Below, piece after piece: positions 1 to 8,168 of a DNA stretch of 64,000 nucleotides. The DNA is from Kiritimatiellia bacterium (lineage in GTDB: Bacteria > Verrucomicrobiota > Kiritimatiellia > CAIQIC01 > Lenti-01): the NCBI GenBank assembly GCA_017527155.1, contig JAFXQI010000012.1, positions 31,793 through 95,792 of the forward strand, in the 5' to 3' direction. The stretch's first letter is position 1, and every line of letters begins with the position of its first letter. A model generated the notes under the pieces. The model did no database searches, was not told the origin of the DNA, and was given only the letters and a program-made list of their open reading frames with translations. Both the position numbers and the translations under genes were made by a program.

Positions 1-3
1 GCC

Positions 4-861
4 ATGAACAAGATCATCCAGAAACAGCAGCTCTCCCAGGACGTCTACCGCCTGGTCGTCGAAGCGCCCGAAATCGCCCGCGAGCGCAAGCCGGGGCAGT
101 TCATCATCCTGCAGCTCGACACCGAGTTCGGCGAGCGCATCCCCCTGACCATCGCCGACGCGGACGAGCGGGCGGGGACCGTCACGCTCATTTTCCAGGT
201 CGTCGGCGCCACCACGCGCAAGCTCGCGGCGCTGCGCGAAGGCGACTCCATCGAGAACCTCGTCGGTCCGCTGGGACGCCCGACGCACATCGAGAAGTTC
301 GGCACGGTGGTGTGCGTGGGCGGCGGCATCGGCGTCGCGCCGCTGTACCCCATCGCGCAGGGCATGAAGGCGGCGGGCAACAAGCTGGTCGTCATCATCG
401 GCGCGCGCACGAAGGACCTGGTCATCCTGGAGCCCGAGATGCGCGCGATCGCGGACGAGGTGATCGTCTGCACGGACGACGGCTCGTACGGCCGCAAGGA
501 CCTCGTCACGGCCCCGCTCAAGGAGCTGTGCGAGCAGGTGCCGCCGCCGGACCTGGCGGTCGCCATCGGCCCGCCCATCATGATGAAGTTCTGCGCGAAG
601 ACGACGGAGCCGTACAACGTCAAGACGGTCGTCAGCCTCAACACGATCATGATCGACGGCACGGGCATGTGCGGCGGTTGCCGCGTGTCGGTGGGCGGCG
701 AGACGAAGTTCGTGTGCGTGGACGGGCCGGAATTCGACGGCCACCAAGTGGACTTCGACCAGATGATGTCGCGCCTGGGCGCCTTCAAGGCGCAGGAACG
801 CATCGCGGACGAGCACTGCCGCTTCCACGCGGAGGCGGTTGCCAAGGGCTTGAAGGAATAG
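4..861 (+). CDS. nfnA: NfnA/GltA-beta-like ferredoxin-NAD(P)+ reductase small subunit
   Basis: FAD- and NAD-binding flavoprotein of the dihydroorotate dehydrogenase electron-transfer subunit family. It is expected to partner the next gene product in a cytoplasmic complex that moves electrons between ferredoxin, NADH and NADPH. The N-terminal half has the FAD-binding fold (RIPLTIAD near residues 50-57), followed by a nucleotide-binding segment with VCVGGGIGVAPLYPIAQG. The C-terminal [2Fe-2S] ligand pattern of NfnA is visible: D218, C223, C226 and C238. The length of 285 aa is usual. The ATG at position 4 is preceded by only three bases of sequence, so upstream genes and the promoter lie outside the window. 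The gene directly precedes nfnB with a 13-bp gap. Dihydroorotate or sulfide dehydrogenase subunits are related, but the neighbour favours NfnA. Confidence 0.88.
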   Translation: MNKIIQKQQLSQDVYRLVVEAPEIARERKPGQFIILQLDTEFGERIPLTIADADERAGTVTLIFQVVGATTRKLAALREGDSIENLVGPLGRPTHIEKFGTVVCVGGGIGVAPLYPIAQGMKAAGNKLVVIIGARTKDLVILEPEMRAIADEVIVCTDDGSYGRKDLVTAPLKELCEQVPPPDLAVAIGPPIMMKFCAKTTEPYNVKTVVSLNTIMIDGTGMCGGCRVSVGGETKFVCVDGPEFDGHQVDFDQMMSRLGAFKAQERIADEHCRFHAEAVAKGLKE

Positions 862-874
862 AGGAGGCGCATCC

Positions 875-2284
875 ATGACCCCGAAAGAGAAGATGGCGAT
901 TCCCCCGCAGGCGATGCCCGAGCAGCCGGCGGACGAGCGGCGGCGCAACATGAAGGAGGTCGCCCTCGGCTACACCGCCGAACAGGCGCGCCTCGAAGCC
1001 TCCCGCTGCCTCCAGTGCAAGAACGCGCCGTGCGTGGCGGGCTGCCCCGTGGCGATCCGCATCCCCGAGTTCCTGGCGGCGGCGGCCGAAGGCGACTTCG
1101 CCGGCGCGCTGGGCATCATCCGCGAGACGAGCCTGCTGCCCGCCGTGTGCGGCCGCGTATGCCCGCAGGAGAAGCAGTGCCAGAAGAACTGCACGATGGG
1201 CAAGGCCCTCAAGGACGTCAACAAGGCCGTCGCCATCGGCCGCGTCGAGCGCTACTGCGCCGACCTCGGCCGCGCCACCGGCTCCCAGCCCGCGCCCGTG
1301 ATCGCGCCGCCGACCGGCAAGCGCGTGGCGGTGGTGGGCAGCGGGCCGGCGTCCATCACGGTGGCGGCCGACGTGCGCCGCGCCGGGCACGAAGTCGTCA
1401 TGTTCGAGGCCTTCCACAAGGCGGGCGGCGTGCTGGTGTACGGCATCCCCGAGTTCCGCCTCCCCAAGGCCATCGTGCAGGCCGAGCTCGACAACCTCGC
1501 CGCCATGGGCGTCGAAATCCGCACCAACTACGTCGTCGGCCGCACCCGCAAGCTCACCGACCTGCTCGACAAGGACGGCTTCGATGCCGTGTTCGTCGGC
1601 ACCGGCGCCGGGCTGCCCAAGTTCATGGACATCGAGGGCGAGAACCTCGTCGGCGTCTACTCCGCCAACGAATACCTCACCCGCTCGAACCTCATGAAAG
1701 CCTACGACACCGCCCACGCCGACACCCCGATGGCGGCCGCCAGGCGCGTCGCCGTCCTCGGCGGCGGCAACGTCGCCATGGACGCCGCGCGCACCGCCCT
1801 GCGGCTCGGCGCCGAGGAGGTGCACCTCATCTACCGCCGCACCGAAGTCGAGATGCCCGCGCGCGCCGAAGAAGTCCACCACGCCAAGGAAGAAGGCGTC
1901 CAGTTCCACATGCTCGTCAACGCCAAGCGCATTCTGGGCGAAGGCGGCCGCGTGAACGCCATCGAGTGCCTCCGCTACGAACTCGGCGAACCCGACGCCA
2001 GCGGCCGGCGGCGCCCCGTCGCCATCCCCGGCAGCGAATACACCATGCCGGTCGACGCCGTCATCGTCGCCGTCGGCAACGGCTCCAACCCGCTCATCAA
2101 GGCGACCACCCCCGGCCTCGAAACCGACGCCAAAGGCCACATCGTAGCCGACGAAAACGGCCAGACCAGCCTGCCGCGCGTCTTCGCGGGCGGCGACATC
2201 GTCCTCGGCGCCGCCACCGTCATCCTGGCCATGGGCGAAGGCCGCAAGGCCGCCGCCGCCATCAACCGCCTCCTCGCCCAGTGA
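875..2284 (+). CDS. nfnB: NfnB/GltD-like NADPH:ferredoxin oxidoreductase large subunit
   Basis: Homologue of the glutamate synthase small subunit and of NfnB, the large subunit of electron-bifurcating NADH-dependent ferredoxin:NADP+ oxidoreductase. Two four-cysteine iron-sulfur sites are visible near the N-terminus: C45, C48, C53, C57 and C92, C96, C102, C106. An FAD dinucleotide fold follows (VAVVGSGPAS, residues 151-160), with a second nucleotide motif VAVLGGGNVAMDAA for NADPH. The length of 469 aa fits NfnB, and no large GltB subunit is seen nearby. Adjacency to nfnA supports a bifurcating transhydrogenase supplying NADPH in an anaerobe. Family members are often labelled gltA or gltD. The start ATG follows AGAGGAGGCGCATCC, an excellent ribosome site. 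Confidence 0.9.
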   Translation: MTPKEKMAIPPQAMPEQPADERRRNMKEVALGYTAEQARLEASRCLQCKNAPCVAGCPVAIRIPEFLAAAAEGDFAGALGIIRETSLLPAVCGRVCPQEKQCQKNCTMGKALKDVNKAVAIGRVERYCADLGRATGSQPAPVIAPPTGKRVAVVGSGPASITVAADVRRAGHEVVMFEAFHKAGGVLVYGIPEFRLPKAIVQAELDNLAAMGVEIRTNYVVGRTRKLTDLLDKDGFDAVFVGTGAGLPKFMDIEGENLVGVYSANEYLTRSNLMKAYDTAHADTPMAAARRVAVLGGGNVAMDAARTALRLGAEEVHLIYRRTEVEMPARAEEVHHAKEEGVQFHMLVNAKRILGEGGRVNAIECLRYELGEPDASGRRRPVAIPGSEYTMPVDAVIVAVGNGSNPLIKATTPGLETDAKGHIVADENGQTSLPRVFAGGDIVLGAATVILAMGEGRKAAAAINRLLAQ

Positions 2285-3183
2285 GGCCGCGGCGACCAGC
2301 GGCGGGCGGCGCGCCCGGAAAACCCGCGGGCGGCGGACATCTCCGCCGCCTCCCCCCTCCGCGCCGCAACGGCGTCGAACTCCAGGAATACCTGGCGGAA
2401 GCCCTCTTCTGCTCCCGGCGCGCCGCCAAGGCCCTTCTCGACGACCGCCTCGTCTTCGTCAACGGCCGCCGCATCTGGATGGCCCGCCACCTGCTGCAGA
2501 CCCGCGACACCGTCGAACTCCTCCCCGGCGCCGTCCCCAAGGACGCCCCCTCCGCCACCCCGCCGCCGCCCATCCGCATCCTCCTCGACGACCCCCGTTT
2601 CCTGGTCGCCGACAAGCCCCCCGCCCTCCTGACCAACGGACCCAAATCCCTCGAAACCCGCCTCCGCGAACAGCTGGACCTCCCGTCGTTGCGCGCCGTC
2701 CACCGGCTCGACAAAGACACCACCGGCTGCGTCCTCTTCGCCAAGGACGAAGAAACCCGCCGCGCCCTCGTCGCCGAATTCGAGAACGGCGACGTCCGCA
2801 AACTCTACCACGCCCTCGTCGCCGGCGTCCCGACCGAGACCGACTACGACATCCGCGAACGCATCGACGGCAAGGCGGCGGTGAGCCACGTCCACGTCGT
2901 CTCCGCCCGCCCGCGCGCGCCGAAGGCCGCGCACGTGACGGTCGGCATCGAGACCGGCCGCACCCACCAGATCCGCATCCACCTCCACGGCACCGGCACG
3001 CCGGTCCTGGGCGACCGCCAGTACTTCACCACGCGCGCCACCGATTTCCAGGAAGTCCCCCGCCAGCTCCTCCACGCCGCCGACCTCCGCTTCCTGCACC
3101 CCGCCACCCGCGCCCCCTTGCAGGCGACCTCCCCCCTCCCGCACGACTTCCGCACCTGGCTCAAGCGGCTCGGGCTGCGCTGA
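2281..3183 (+). CDS. RluA/RluD-family RNA pseudouridine synthase
   Basis: Converts uridine to pseudouridine in RNA, probably 23S rRNA. With the GTG start the product is 300 aa. It has an S4 RNA-binding domain (about residues 32-85, with SRRAAKALL and FVNGRRI) followed by the RluA catalytic domain. The HRLDKDTTG motif gives the catalytic aspartate D144, and the later GRTHQIRIHL motif is typical. No ATG lies upstream in frame near the domain. GTG at 2281 overlaps the nfnB stop in a GTGA arrangement seen repeatedly in this window, so coupling is likely. The first 30 residues are low complexity, and a CTG start further in is possible. Which rRNA site it modifies cannot be told. Confidence 0.82.
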   Translation: MRPRRPAAGGAPGKPAGGGHLRRLPPPRRNGVELQEYLAEALFCSRRAAKALLDDRLVFVNGRRIWMARHLLQTRDTVELLPGAVPKDAPSATPPPPIRILLDDPRFLVADKPPALLTNGPKSLETRLREQLDLPSLRAVHRLDKDTTGCVLFAKDEETRRALVAEFENGDVRKLYHALVAGVPTETDYDIRERIDGKAAVSHVHVVSARPRAPKAAHVTVGIETGRTHQIRIHLHGTGTPVLGDRQYFTTRATDFQEVPRQLLHAADLRFLHPATRAPLQATSPLPHDFRTWLKRLGLR

Positions 3184-3310
3184 CGCGACCCGGGGCTTCG
3201 CGCACGGGGACGACGGCGGCCCGCCGGCGGCGTGCAGGTGTGATGCCGCACGATGCGCATGGGGGCGTAGAGCGCTCGAAATAGGGTGGTCGCCCCATGC
3301 CTTGGGCCCT

Positions 3311-3375
3311 GGTGGGGCGAGCACTCCGTGCGAGCCGCTCAAATGCTTGGAACGGCTTGCGCGGAGAGCTCGTCC
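3311..3375 (+). repeat. Dispersed repeat family A, copy 1
   Basis: Imperfect inverted repeat. The left arm begins GGTGGGGCGAGCACTCCG and the right arm ends CGGAGAGCTCGTCC, with a central AAATGCTTGGAA spacer. The same arms recur at 26082-26150 (nearly perfect 28-bp arms) and 51447-51520. Family B lies about 50 bp downstream. Confidence 0.75.
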
Positions 3376-3422
3376 AGAGCGGTCGAAGATTGTCTGTGGC
3401 TTTTCGGCCGTTTCCCAAACAC

Positions 3423-3521
3423 AAGGTCGCGCGGAAGCGCGACCCTCCCGGGGGGAGGGACGCGCGTCCGGGCTGGAAAAGGGGGCGACACAACGGGCGG
3501 CGGCTACGCTGTTTCTGAACC
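3423..3521 (+). repeat. Dispersed repeat family B, copy 1
   Basis: Begins AAGGTCGCGCGGAAGCGCGA, which folds into an 8-bp stem with a GGAA loop. A CTCCC/GGGAG pairing and a collapsed second hairpin GGACGCGCGTCC follow, then a conserved tail ending CTGTTTCTGAA. The copy at 6692-6808 shares the whole arrangement, including the tail. Confidence 0.8.
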
Positions 3522-3650
3522 GCTGTAGAAGACGAAGCAGAAGCCATACTGTTTCTTGACCCAATCCAGCGACGGTGCCCCGCCGTCGGCGTGCGGGCAG
3601 AACGTGGGCGGGATGCGGGTGCGGTCGCGGCACCCCCATGGTGCTCCACC

Positions 3651-4151
3651 CTATTCGAGCGGAATCCAGCGGTAGGCGCCGGTGGCGGTGTCGAGGACGG
3701 CGACGGTGGGGATGTCGTTGCGGGGACGGGCGGCCGAGCCGGGGTTCAGGAGGACGGTGCGGCCGGAGGTTTCGAGGGAGGGGCGGTGCGTGTGGCCCGT
3801 GAAGAGGTAGTCAAGGCGCCCCGAGGCGGCCAGGCGGTAGAGGCCCCAGGCGTCGTCGCCGTGCATCACGGCGCAGGACTTTCCGTCCGCGTCGAAGAAG
3901 ACGGTGCGGGCGAGGGTGATCCCGGCAGGCGCCGGACGGACGGCGGCGTCGCTCCATCCGTCGCAGTTGCCCAGGGCGGCCCAGGCGCGGATGCCGCGGT
4001 CGAGGCATTCGGCGGAAAGCAGGTCGAGGGCGTCGTCGCCGATGTCGCCGCAGTGGACGAGCGTCTCCTCCCCGGCGGCGGCGAGCGCGGCCAGGGCGCG
4101 GCGCGTGGCGTCGAGGTGGTTGTGGGTGTCGGAGAGGATGCCGAGGATCAT
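3651..4151 (-). CDS. YfcE/MJ0936-type metallophosphoesterase
   Basis: Small calcineurin-like phosphoesterase of 166 aa, the usual length of the YfcE/MJ0936 family, whose members hydrolyse phosphodiesters with two bound metals. The metal-binding signature is complete: D8-x-H10 (SDTHNH), GD36, GNCD (N62, D64), H97-G-D and G-H120-T-H122. The start MILGILSDTH was chosen because metal-ligand residues begin six residues later; an upstream in-frame extension is low-complexity sequence overlapping radC. The physiological substrate is unknown. The stop lies 13 bp downstream of the preceding radC frame in the same orientation, suggesting one operon. Confidence 0.85.
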   Translation of the reverse strand: MILGILSDTHNHLDATRRALAALAAAGEETLVHCGDIGDDALDLLSAECLDRGIRAWAALGNCDGWSDAAVRPAPAGITLARTVFFDADGKSCAVMHGDDAWGLYRLAASGRLDYLFTGHTHRPSLETSGRTVLLNPGSAARPRNDIPTVAVLDTATGAYRWIPLE

Positions 4152-4164
4152 GGGGCCGGACCTT

Positions 4165-4890
4165 TCAGCCGTCGAACTGGACGGCGGCGGTGGCGCGGAG
4201 GCTGGTATGCGGGGGCGGGGGCGGGCCGCGGCCGATGACGACGTGGTCGAGGACGGGGATGCCGACCACGCGTCCGGCATCGACGAGGCGGCGCGTCATG
4301 CGGAGGTCTTCGCGCGAGGGGTGCGGGTCGCCGGAGGGATGGTTGTGGGCGAGGACGATGGCGGCGGCCATGCAGCGGATGGCCTCGCGGAAGACTTCGC
4401 GGGGATGGGCGAGGCTGGTGTCGAGCAGGCCGGTGGTGATCTCGACGGGCGGCCGCAGGAGACGGTATTTGGCGTCGAGGGGCAGCATCCAGAAGACTTC
4501 CTGCGAGAGGCGCGCGGCGCGCGGGCCGAGCAGCTGCAGGACGGGCGCGGCGTCGAGGACGACGGGGCGGGCGCCGGCGGTGTCGGGGGTGGCGGAGCGG
4601 CGGCCGAGTTCGAGCGCGGCCTTGAGTTCGAGGGCCTTGACGGGGCCGAGCCCGGGGAGGGCGACGAGTTCTTCGACGGAGGCGTCGGCGAGCCGTTCGA
4701 GGGAATGCCCGGAGCGGGCGAGGACGTCGCGCGCGAGTTCGAGGACGCCCTGCCCGCGGCGCCCGCCGGTACGGAGGAGGATGGCCAGCAGGATGTCGTC
4801 GTCGGTGCGGTCGACGCCGCGTTCGAGGGCGATTTCGCGCGGGCGCGCCTTGCCGGGGATGTCCCGTATGAGCGTGGTCCGGGCGGTCAC
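4165..4890 (-). CDS. radC: RadC/JAB-domain protein
   Basis: RadC-family protein of 241 aa, historically linked to DNA repair. It has a helix-hairpin-helix region (LVALPGLGPVKALELKAA, residues 75-92) and a JAB/MPN+ metalloprotease-like domain with H182-N-H184-P-S-G-D188 and S192/D195. The cellular role of RadC proteins remains uncertain. The GTG start at 4890 gives MTARTTLIRDIPGKARPREI, the normal RadC N-terminus, and overlaps the stop of the upstream glycosyltransferase as GTGA. A longer upstream frame exists but only shadows that glycosyltransferase. Confidence 0.88.
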   Translation of the reverse strand: MTARTTLIRDIPGKARPREIALERGVDRTDDDILLAILLRTGGRRGQGVLELARDVLARSGHSLERLADASVEELVALPGLGPVKALELKAALELGRRSATPDTAGARPVVLDAAPVLQLLGPRAARLSQEVFWMLPLDAKYRLLRPPVEITTGLLDTSLAHPREVFREAIRCMAAAIVLAHNHPSGDPHPSREDLRMTRRLVDAGRVVGIPVLDHVVIGRGPPPPPHTSLRATAAVQFDG

Positions 4891-6077
4891 GGGCGGCGCG
4901 GGAGGAGGGCGTCGATGGCCCCGGCGAGCTTTCGCTCGATGGCGGGCCAGGCGTATTCGCGGGCGACGAAGCGGCGTCCGTTGGCGCCGAGCGCGGCGCG
5001 GGCGGCGGGGTCGTCGAGCAGCCGGAGCAGCTCGGCCTCGAAGTCGGGGTAGTGGCGGAACCAGAGACCGGCCTGCGCGGCGCGGCACTGGGCGACGAGA
5101 ACGCGGCTCTTGGCGTGCACGAGCGCCGGGGTCCCTGCCAGGAACGACTCCAGCAGCACGATGCCGAAGCTTTCGTTGACGGAGGGATGGATGAAGGCGA
5201 CGGCGCCGGCCATTGCCTCGTGCTTCTCTTCCTCGGAGACGAATCCGGCGTCGAGGATGGCCGGACGCAGGGCGTCGGCGGCCTCGATGTCGCCGGAGCC
5301 GGTGAAGACGACGCGGACATCGCGGCCGGTCCGCTCGCGGAAGGTCAGCATGTAGTCGCAGATGAGGGGCGTGCCCTTGAGGGGTTCGCGGCGTCCGCAG
5401 TAGAGGACGTACGGGGCGTCGAGGCCGCGGCGGGCGGCGAAGGCGCGCGGGTCGGCGTCGAACGGATCGAGCCCCATGCCGACGGTGCGGGCGCGGGCGT
5501 CGGGGAAGCCGTAGAGCTCGCCGGCGAGCGCGCGTTCGGCACCGGAATTGAAGAGGCATCCGGCGACGGCGCCGAACATCGCGCGGATGGTCGCGAGCCG
5601 CGCGAACGGCTCGTCGTGCAGGCACGGGACGAGGAGGGTCTTTTCCGGGTGGGCCGTGGCGGCGGCGACGGTCAGGCCGAAGAGGTACGGCCCCGCGAGG
5701 ACCGCACGGTAGCCGTCCGCGTTGGCCGCCAGGTGCGCGAGCAGCGCCGAGGAATGCACCCCGTTGCGCAGCCAGAGCGCCTCGTCCGCGGCCGGTACCG
5801 CCACCCCGCGGTCGATCTGCTGCTGGATGCGCAGGAAGGCGCCCTCGTCGCGGGGATCGACGGGGAAGAAGCGGACGGTCATGCCGTCGGTCTCTCGCGC
5901 GCCGGGCGGGAGGGTGTTCTCCCAGGTGTAGTGGTTCTGGGCGCAGGTGGTGAGGAAATCGACCTCGTACCCCATGCGCGCGGCATGGATGGCGAGGTTC
6001 TTGAGCAGCGTCTCGGCGCCGCCGACCGCGCCGTCCCCGGCGTAGCGGGGGGCGACGAACGCCAGGCGCTCAGCCAT
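4887..6077 (-). CDS. GT4-type glycosyltransferase
   Basis: Glycosyltransferase of 396 aa with the GT-B architecture. The N-terminus has the acceptor-side GGAETLL motif near residue 18. The C-terminal half carries YVLYCGRREPLKG and the donor-binding HPSVNESFGIVLLESFLAGTP segment, whose ESFGIVLLE part corresponds to the conserved E-x7-E of family GT4. The likely role is transfer of a nucleotide-activated sugar in surface glycan synthesis; donor and acceptor cannot be read from the sequence. MAERLAFVAPRYAGD was chosen as start because an earlier in-frame ATG adds only arginine-rich sequence. The start overlaps the upstream coiled-coil gene by 8 bp. Confidence 0.88.
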   Translation of the reverse strand: MAERLAFVAPRYAGDGAVGGAETLLKNLAIHAARMGYEVDFLTTCAQNHYTWENTLPPGARETDGMTVRFFPVDPRDEGAFLRIQQQIDRGVAVPAADEALWLRNGVHSSALLAHLAANADGYRAVLAGPYLFGLTVAAATAHPEKTLLVPCLHDEPFARLATIRAMFGAVAGCLFNSGAERALAGELYGFPDARARTVGMGLDPFDADPRAFAARRGLDAPYVLYCGRREPLKGTPLICDYMLTFRERTGRDVRVVFTGSGDIEAADALRPAILDAGFVSEEEKHEAMAGAVAFIHPSVNESFGIVLLESFLAGTPALVHAKSRVLVAQCRAAQAGLWFRHYPDFEAELLRLLDDPAARAALGANGRRFVAREYAWPAIERKLAGAIDALLPRRP

Positions 6078-6558
6078 CGCCGCGGGCCTTTCCGGGGGCC
6101 GCCGCCGCGCCCAGCCGCGCCTCCAGCTCCGCAACGCGCGCTTCCAGCTTGGCGATGCGGCCTTCCGTCTGTTCCTCGATGCCCTGGAGGGCGGTGATGA
6201 CCAGGCCGTTGACCTGGTTCTGCTGGGACCAGAGGCGGTAGGTGTAGAACTTGAGGAGCTTCCAGATGACCTTCTTGAGCGCGACGAGGGCGGGGGCGAA
6301 GGCGCTGCGGCGCTCGCGGATCTCGAAGTCGGAGATGTCCACGAAGACCGCGTCCCGCAGGCACGCGAGATAGAAGGTGAGGAATCCGTCGGTGCCGCGC
6401 AGGTGGACGAGGTTGGTCTTCTCGGCGCGTGCGACGCGGGCGTCGGAGTAGACGCCGTCGCGCATCTTGCGGTCGGCGGTGGCCTGGATTTCGGCGACGA
6501 GGCGCTCGACGTCGAGCCCCGGCGCGCCGATGGACAGCAGCTGTTCGTTATCGCTCAT
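6070..6558 (-). CDS. Conserved coiled-coil protein linked to glycosyltransferase
   Basis: Protein of 162 aa, not assigned to a named family. The middle contains an aromatic amphipathic stretch (VIWKLLKFYTYRLWSQQNQV) and the C-terminus a strongly predicted coiled coil (RIAKLEARVAELEARLGAAA). Small proteins of this form are often found beside glycosyltransferases and methyltransferases of glycan clusters, where they may organise the enzymes; that role is an inference. It overlaps the following glycosyltransferase start by 8 bp, which argues for co-translation. The start MSDNEQLLSIG was preferred over an upstream ATG that extends into repeat-like intergenic DNA. Confidence 0.65.
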   Translation of the reverse strand: MSDNEQLLSIGAPGLDVERLVAEIQATADRKMRDGVYSDARVARAEKTNLVHLRGTDGFLTFYLACLRDAVFVDISDFEIRERRSAFAPALVALKKVIWKLLKFYTYRLWSQQNQVNGLVITALQGIEEQTEGRIAKLEARVAELEARLGAAAAPGKARGDG

Positions 6559-6691
6559 GTCCGCCACTTTATCCCTCCCCTCCCATTCCATGCAATGCAA
6601 AACCCTGCCCCTCCCCGGACGGGATTGCATCTCCGTTTTGTGCCCCCAGGGACGAAGGCGGGAAAATCCGGCACGGACGTTTTCCTACCCC

Positions 6692-6808
6692 AAGGTCGCG
6701 CGGAAGCGCGACCCTCCCGGTGTGCTCTCCACGGGGAGGGACGCGCTTCTGCGCGTCCGTGCTGGAAACGGAGGCGGCACAATGGGCTGTGGTTTCCCTG
6801 TTTCTGAA
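6692..6808 (+). repeat. Dispersed repeat family B, copy 2
   Basis: Most complete copy. Hairpin GGTCGCGCGGAAGCGCGACC (6694-6713), paired CTCCC and GGGAG, then hairpin GGACGCGCTTCTGCGCGTCC (6739-6758; 8-bp perfect stem, TTCT loop). The tail GCTGGAAACGGAGGCGGCAC runs to CTGTTTCTGAAA, as in copy 1. Confidence 0.85.
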
Positions 6809-6917
6809 ACCGCTCGGGCGCCCCCGCCGCCGTCCGCGCATGATCCTGCCACGGGAGCGTCGGCCCCGTGAGCGGAGATGCGCCCTCCCGTCCGGACGGA
6901 ATGGAAAAGGGGTGTGT

Positions 6918-6983
6918 TCATGGGCAAGGGGTATGGGTGGGAAAGGGTGGAATTGTTGGGGTTTCCCGTAATTGCAAAAGTGG
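6918..6983 (+). repeat. Dispersed repeat family C, copy 1
   Basis: Shares the frame TTCATGGGCAAGG..ATGG..GGGAAA..GTTTCCCGTAATTGCAAAAGTGG with other C copies. GGGAAA and TTTCCC form a short stem. Confidence 0.65.
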
Positions 6984-7038
6984 AAAGACCGGATGGCAGC
7001 AAGGCGGGAGCGGAATCTCCAGAAGTCGGGGAAGGCCG

Positions 7039-8079
7039 CTACGGGGCGTGGCAGACGCGGCGGAAGACGTCGCGGCAACGGCCGCAGCGGGTGCAGTCGG
7101 CAGCGCAGGTGGCGCCGATGCCGGATGTCGCCCAGTCGGGGGGGAAGAGTTTGTTGTCCACCACCAGGGGGGCGAAGGCCACCGAATGGTCGGGATCCAT
7201 CAGCCCGACCAGGTTGCCGTCGAAGGAATAGCCCGCGTACGCCCGCAGGATTTCGACCGGCCGCGGATGCCGGCGGGTCGCCAGCTTGAAGAGGGAGATT
7301 CCAGCTTCTTCCCAGAGGGGCACGTCTTCCGGGCGGATCCACGTCGCGCGGAGGAAATCCTCCAGGGCGTCCCCGCCGGCGGCGTAGTGGGTCTTGCAGC
7401 GGAAGAAGGAGAAGCCATACTCATCCGCCGCCGCCCGGTCCTGCGGCCGCCGCCCGTCGCCGTGCCCGTGGAGGTTGTCGTGGAAGGTCTGGAACGGGCA
7501 TTCGCGCAGGCAGCCGCTGTTGACCTGCATGCCGACAGTCTTGCCGTTCGCGCGCGCCCAGTCCGCCATCCGCGCCGCGTAGGCGAGGTCGCGCTGGCGT
7601 TCGCGGGAGAGGTAGAACTCGTCGAACAGGTCCGCCGCGTAGCCGAAGCCCACCGAGCCGTGGATGCGCATGTTCACCGAGGCCCGGATGCGCACCGCCG
7701 GATACTTCACCCGCAGCACCCGCGCGATGAACGGGGAGGTGGTCGTCACCGTGTCGGGGAACAGCCCTTCCTCCTCCATCTCGCCGAGCATGCGCGAGAC
7801 GAAATCCGCTAGGCCGGTGCTGATGGCTTCGTCGCCGTAGCAGTTGGCGTTGAACAGCGTGTCGAGGCGGATACCGTTCGCCCGCGCCCATTTCAGGTCG
7901 CCGACCAGGCGGGCGCGGACCTCGGGGGTGAACTCCGGCGCCGGACGGCAGGAGAGCACGCCCGGCCAGGCGAAAAACACCTCGGCGATGCGCGGCAGCA
8001 GCGGCGCGCACGCCTCCCGGAACGGGGCGTTGTAGAAATGGCCGACGGCCAGGTTCCGTTTCACGGCGGGTTCGTTCAT
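7039..8079 (-). CDS. Peptidase U32-like / UbiU-related protein with Cys clusters
   Basis: Protein of 346 aa resembling the peptidase U32 group (PrtC, UbiU, RlhA relatives). Such proteins often bind iron-sulfur clusters and act in hydroxylation or collagenase-like roles. Supporting features are a TIM-barrel-like order of strands (RLDTLFNANCYGD, IRASVNMRIHG), the segment VNSGCLRECPFQTFHDN typical of U32 proteins, and a cysteine-rich C-terminus CAADCTRCGRCRDVF. Assignment to the broader family rests on these motifs only. The exact reaction is unknown. The ATG is preceded by AACAGGAGAACC, a good ribosome site, and by a plausible promoter at 8102-8131. Confidence 0.65.
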   Translation of the reverse strand: MNEPAVKRNLAVGHFYNAPFREACAPLLPRIAEVFFAWPGVLSCRPAPEFTPEVRARLVGDLKWARANGIRLDTLFNANCYGDEAISTGLADFVSRMLGEMEEEGLFPDTVTTTSPFIARVLRVKYPAVRIRASVNMRIHGSVGFGYAADLFDEFYLSRERQRDLAYAARMADWARANGKTVGMQVNSGCLRECPFQTFHDNLHGHGDGRRPQDRAAADEYGFSFFRCKTHYAAGGDALEDFLRATWIRPEDVPLWEEAGISLFKLATRRHPRPVEILRAYAGYSFDGNLVGLMDPDHSVAFAPLVVDNKLFPPDWATSGIGATCAADCTRCGRCRDVFRRVCHAP

Positions 8080-8101
8080 GGTTCTCCTGTTCGCTTTCCG
8101 G

Positions 8102-8131
8102 TATCTAACAGGATAAGCGCCCGGTTGTCAC
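8102..8131 (-). promoter_or_regulatory. Possible sigma70-type promoter for the U32-like gene
   Basis: On the minus strand, GTGACA (-35) is followed after 18 bp by TAGATA (-10), about 20 bp upstream of the start. The -10 match is weak. Confidence 0.35.
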
Positions 8132-8168
8132 GTCCGGTTCGCGCGGGGGGAGGGAACGGAGCGGTGCC

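Larger units (their letters stand above)
3184..3650. other. Intergenic stretch with two repeat modules
   Basis: A 467-bp gap between convergently transcribed genes. It holds one copy each of dispersed repeat families A (3311-3375) and B (3423-3521), annotated separately. No credible coding sequence is seen; short open frames here recur at other repeat copies and are by-products of the repeats. Confidence 0.7.
6559..7038. other. Intergenic stretch with repeat families B and C
   Basis: A 480-bp gap upstream of the coiled-coil gene and downstream of the U32-like gene. It contains a full family B element (6692-6808) and a family C element (6918-6983). No gene is supported. Confidence 0.7.

Noticed and set aside
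6555..6782. Arginine/proline-rich small ORFs over family B
   Set aside because: The same peptide words recur at every B copy in several frames, so they are repeat by-products.
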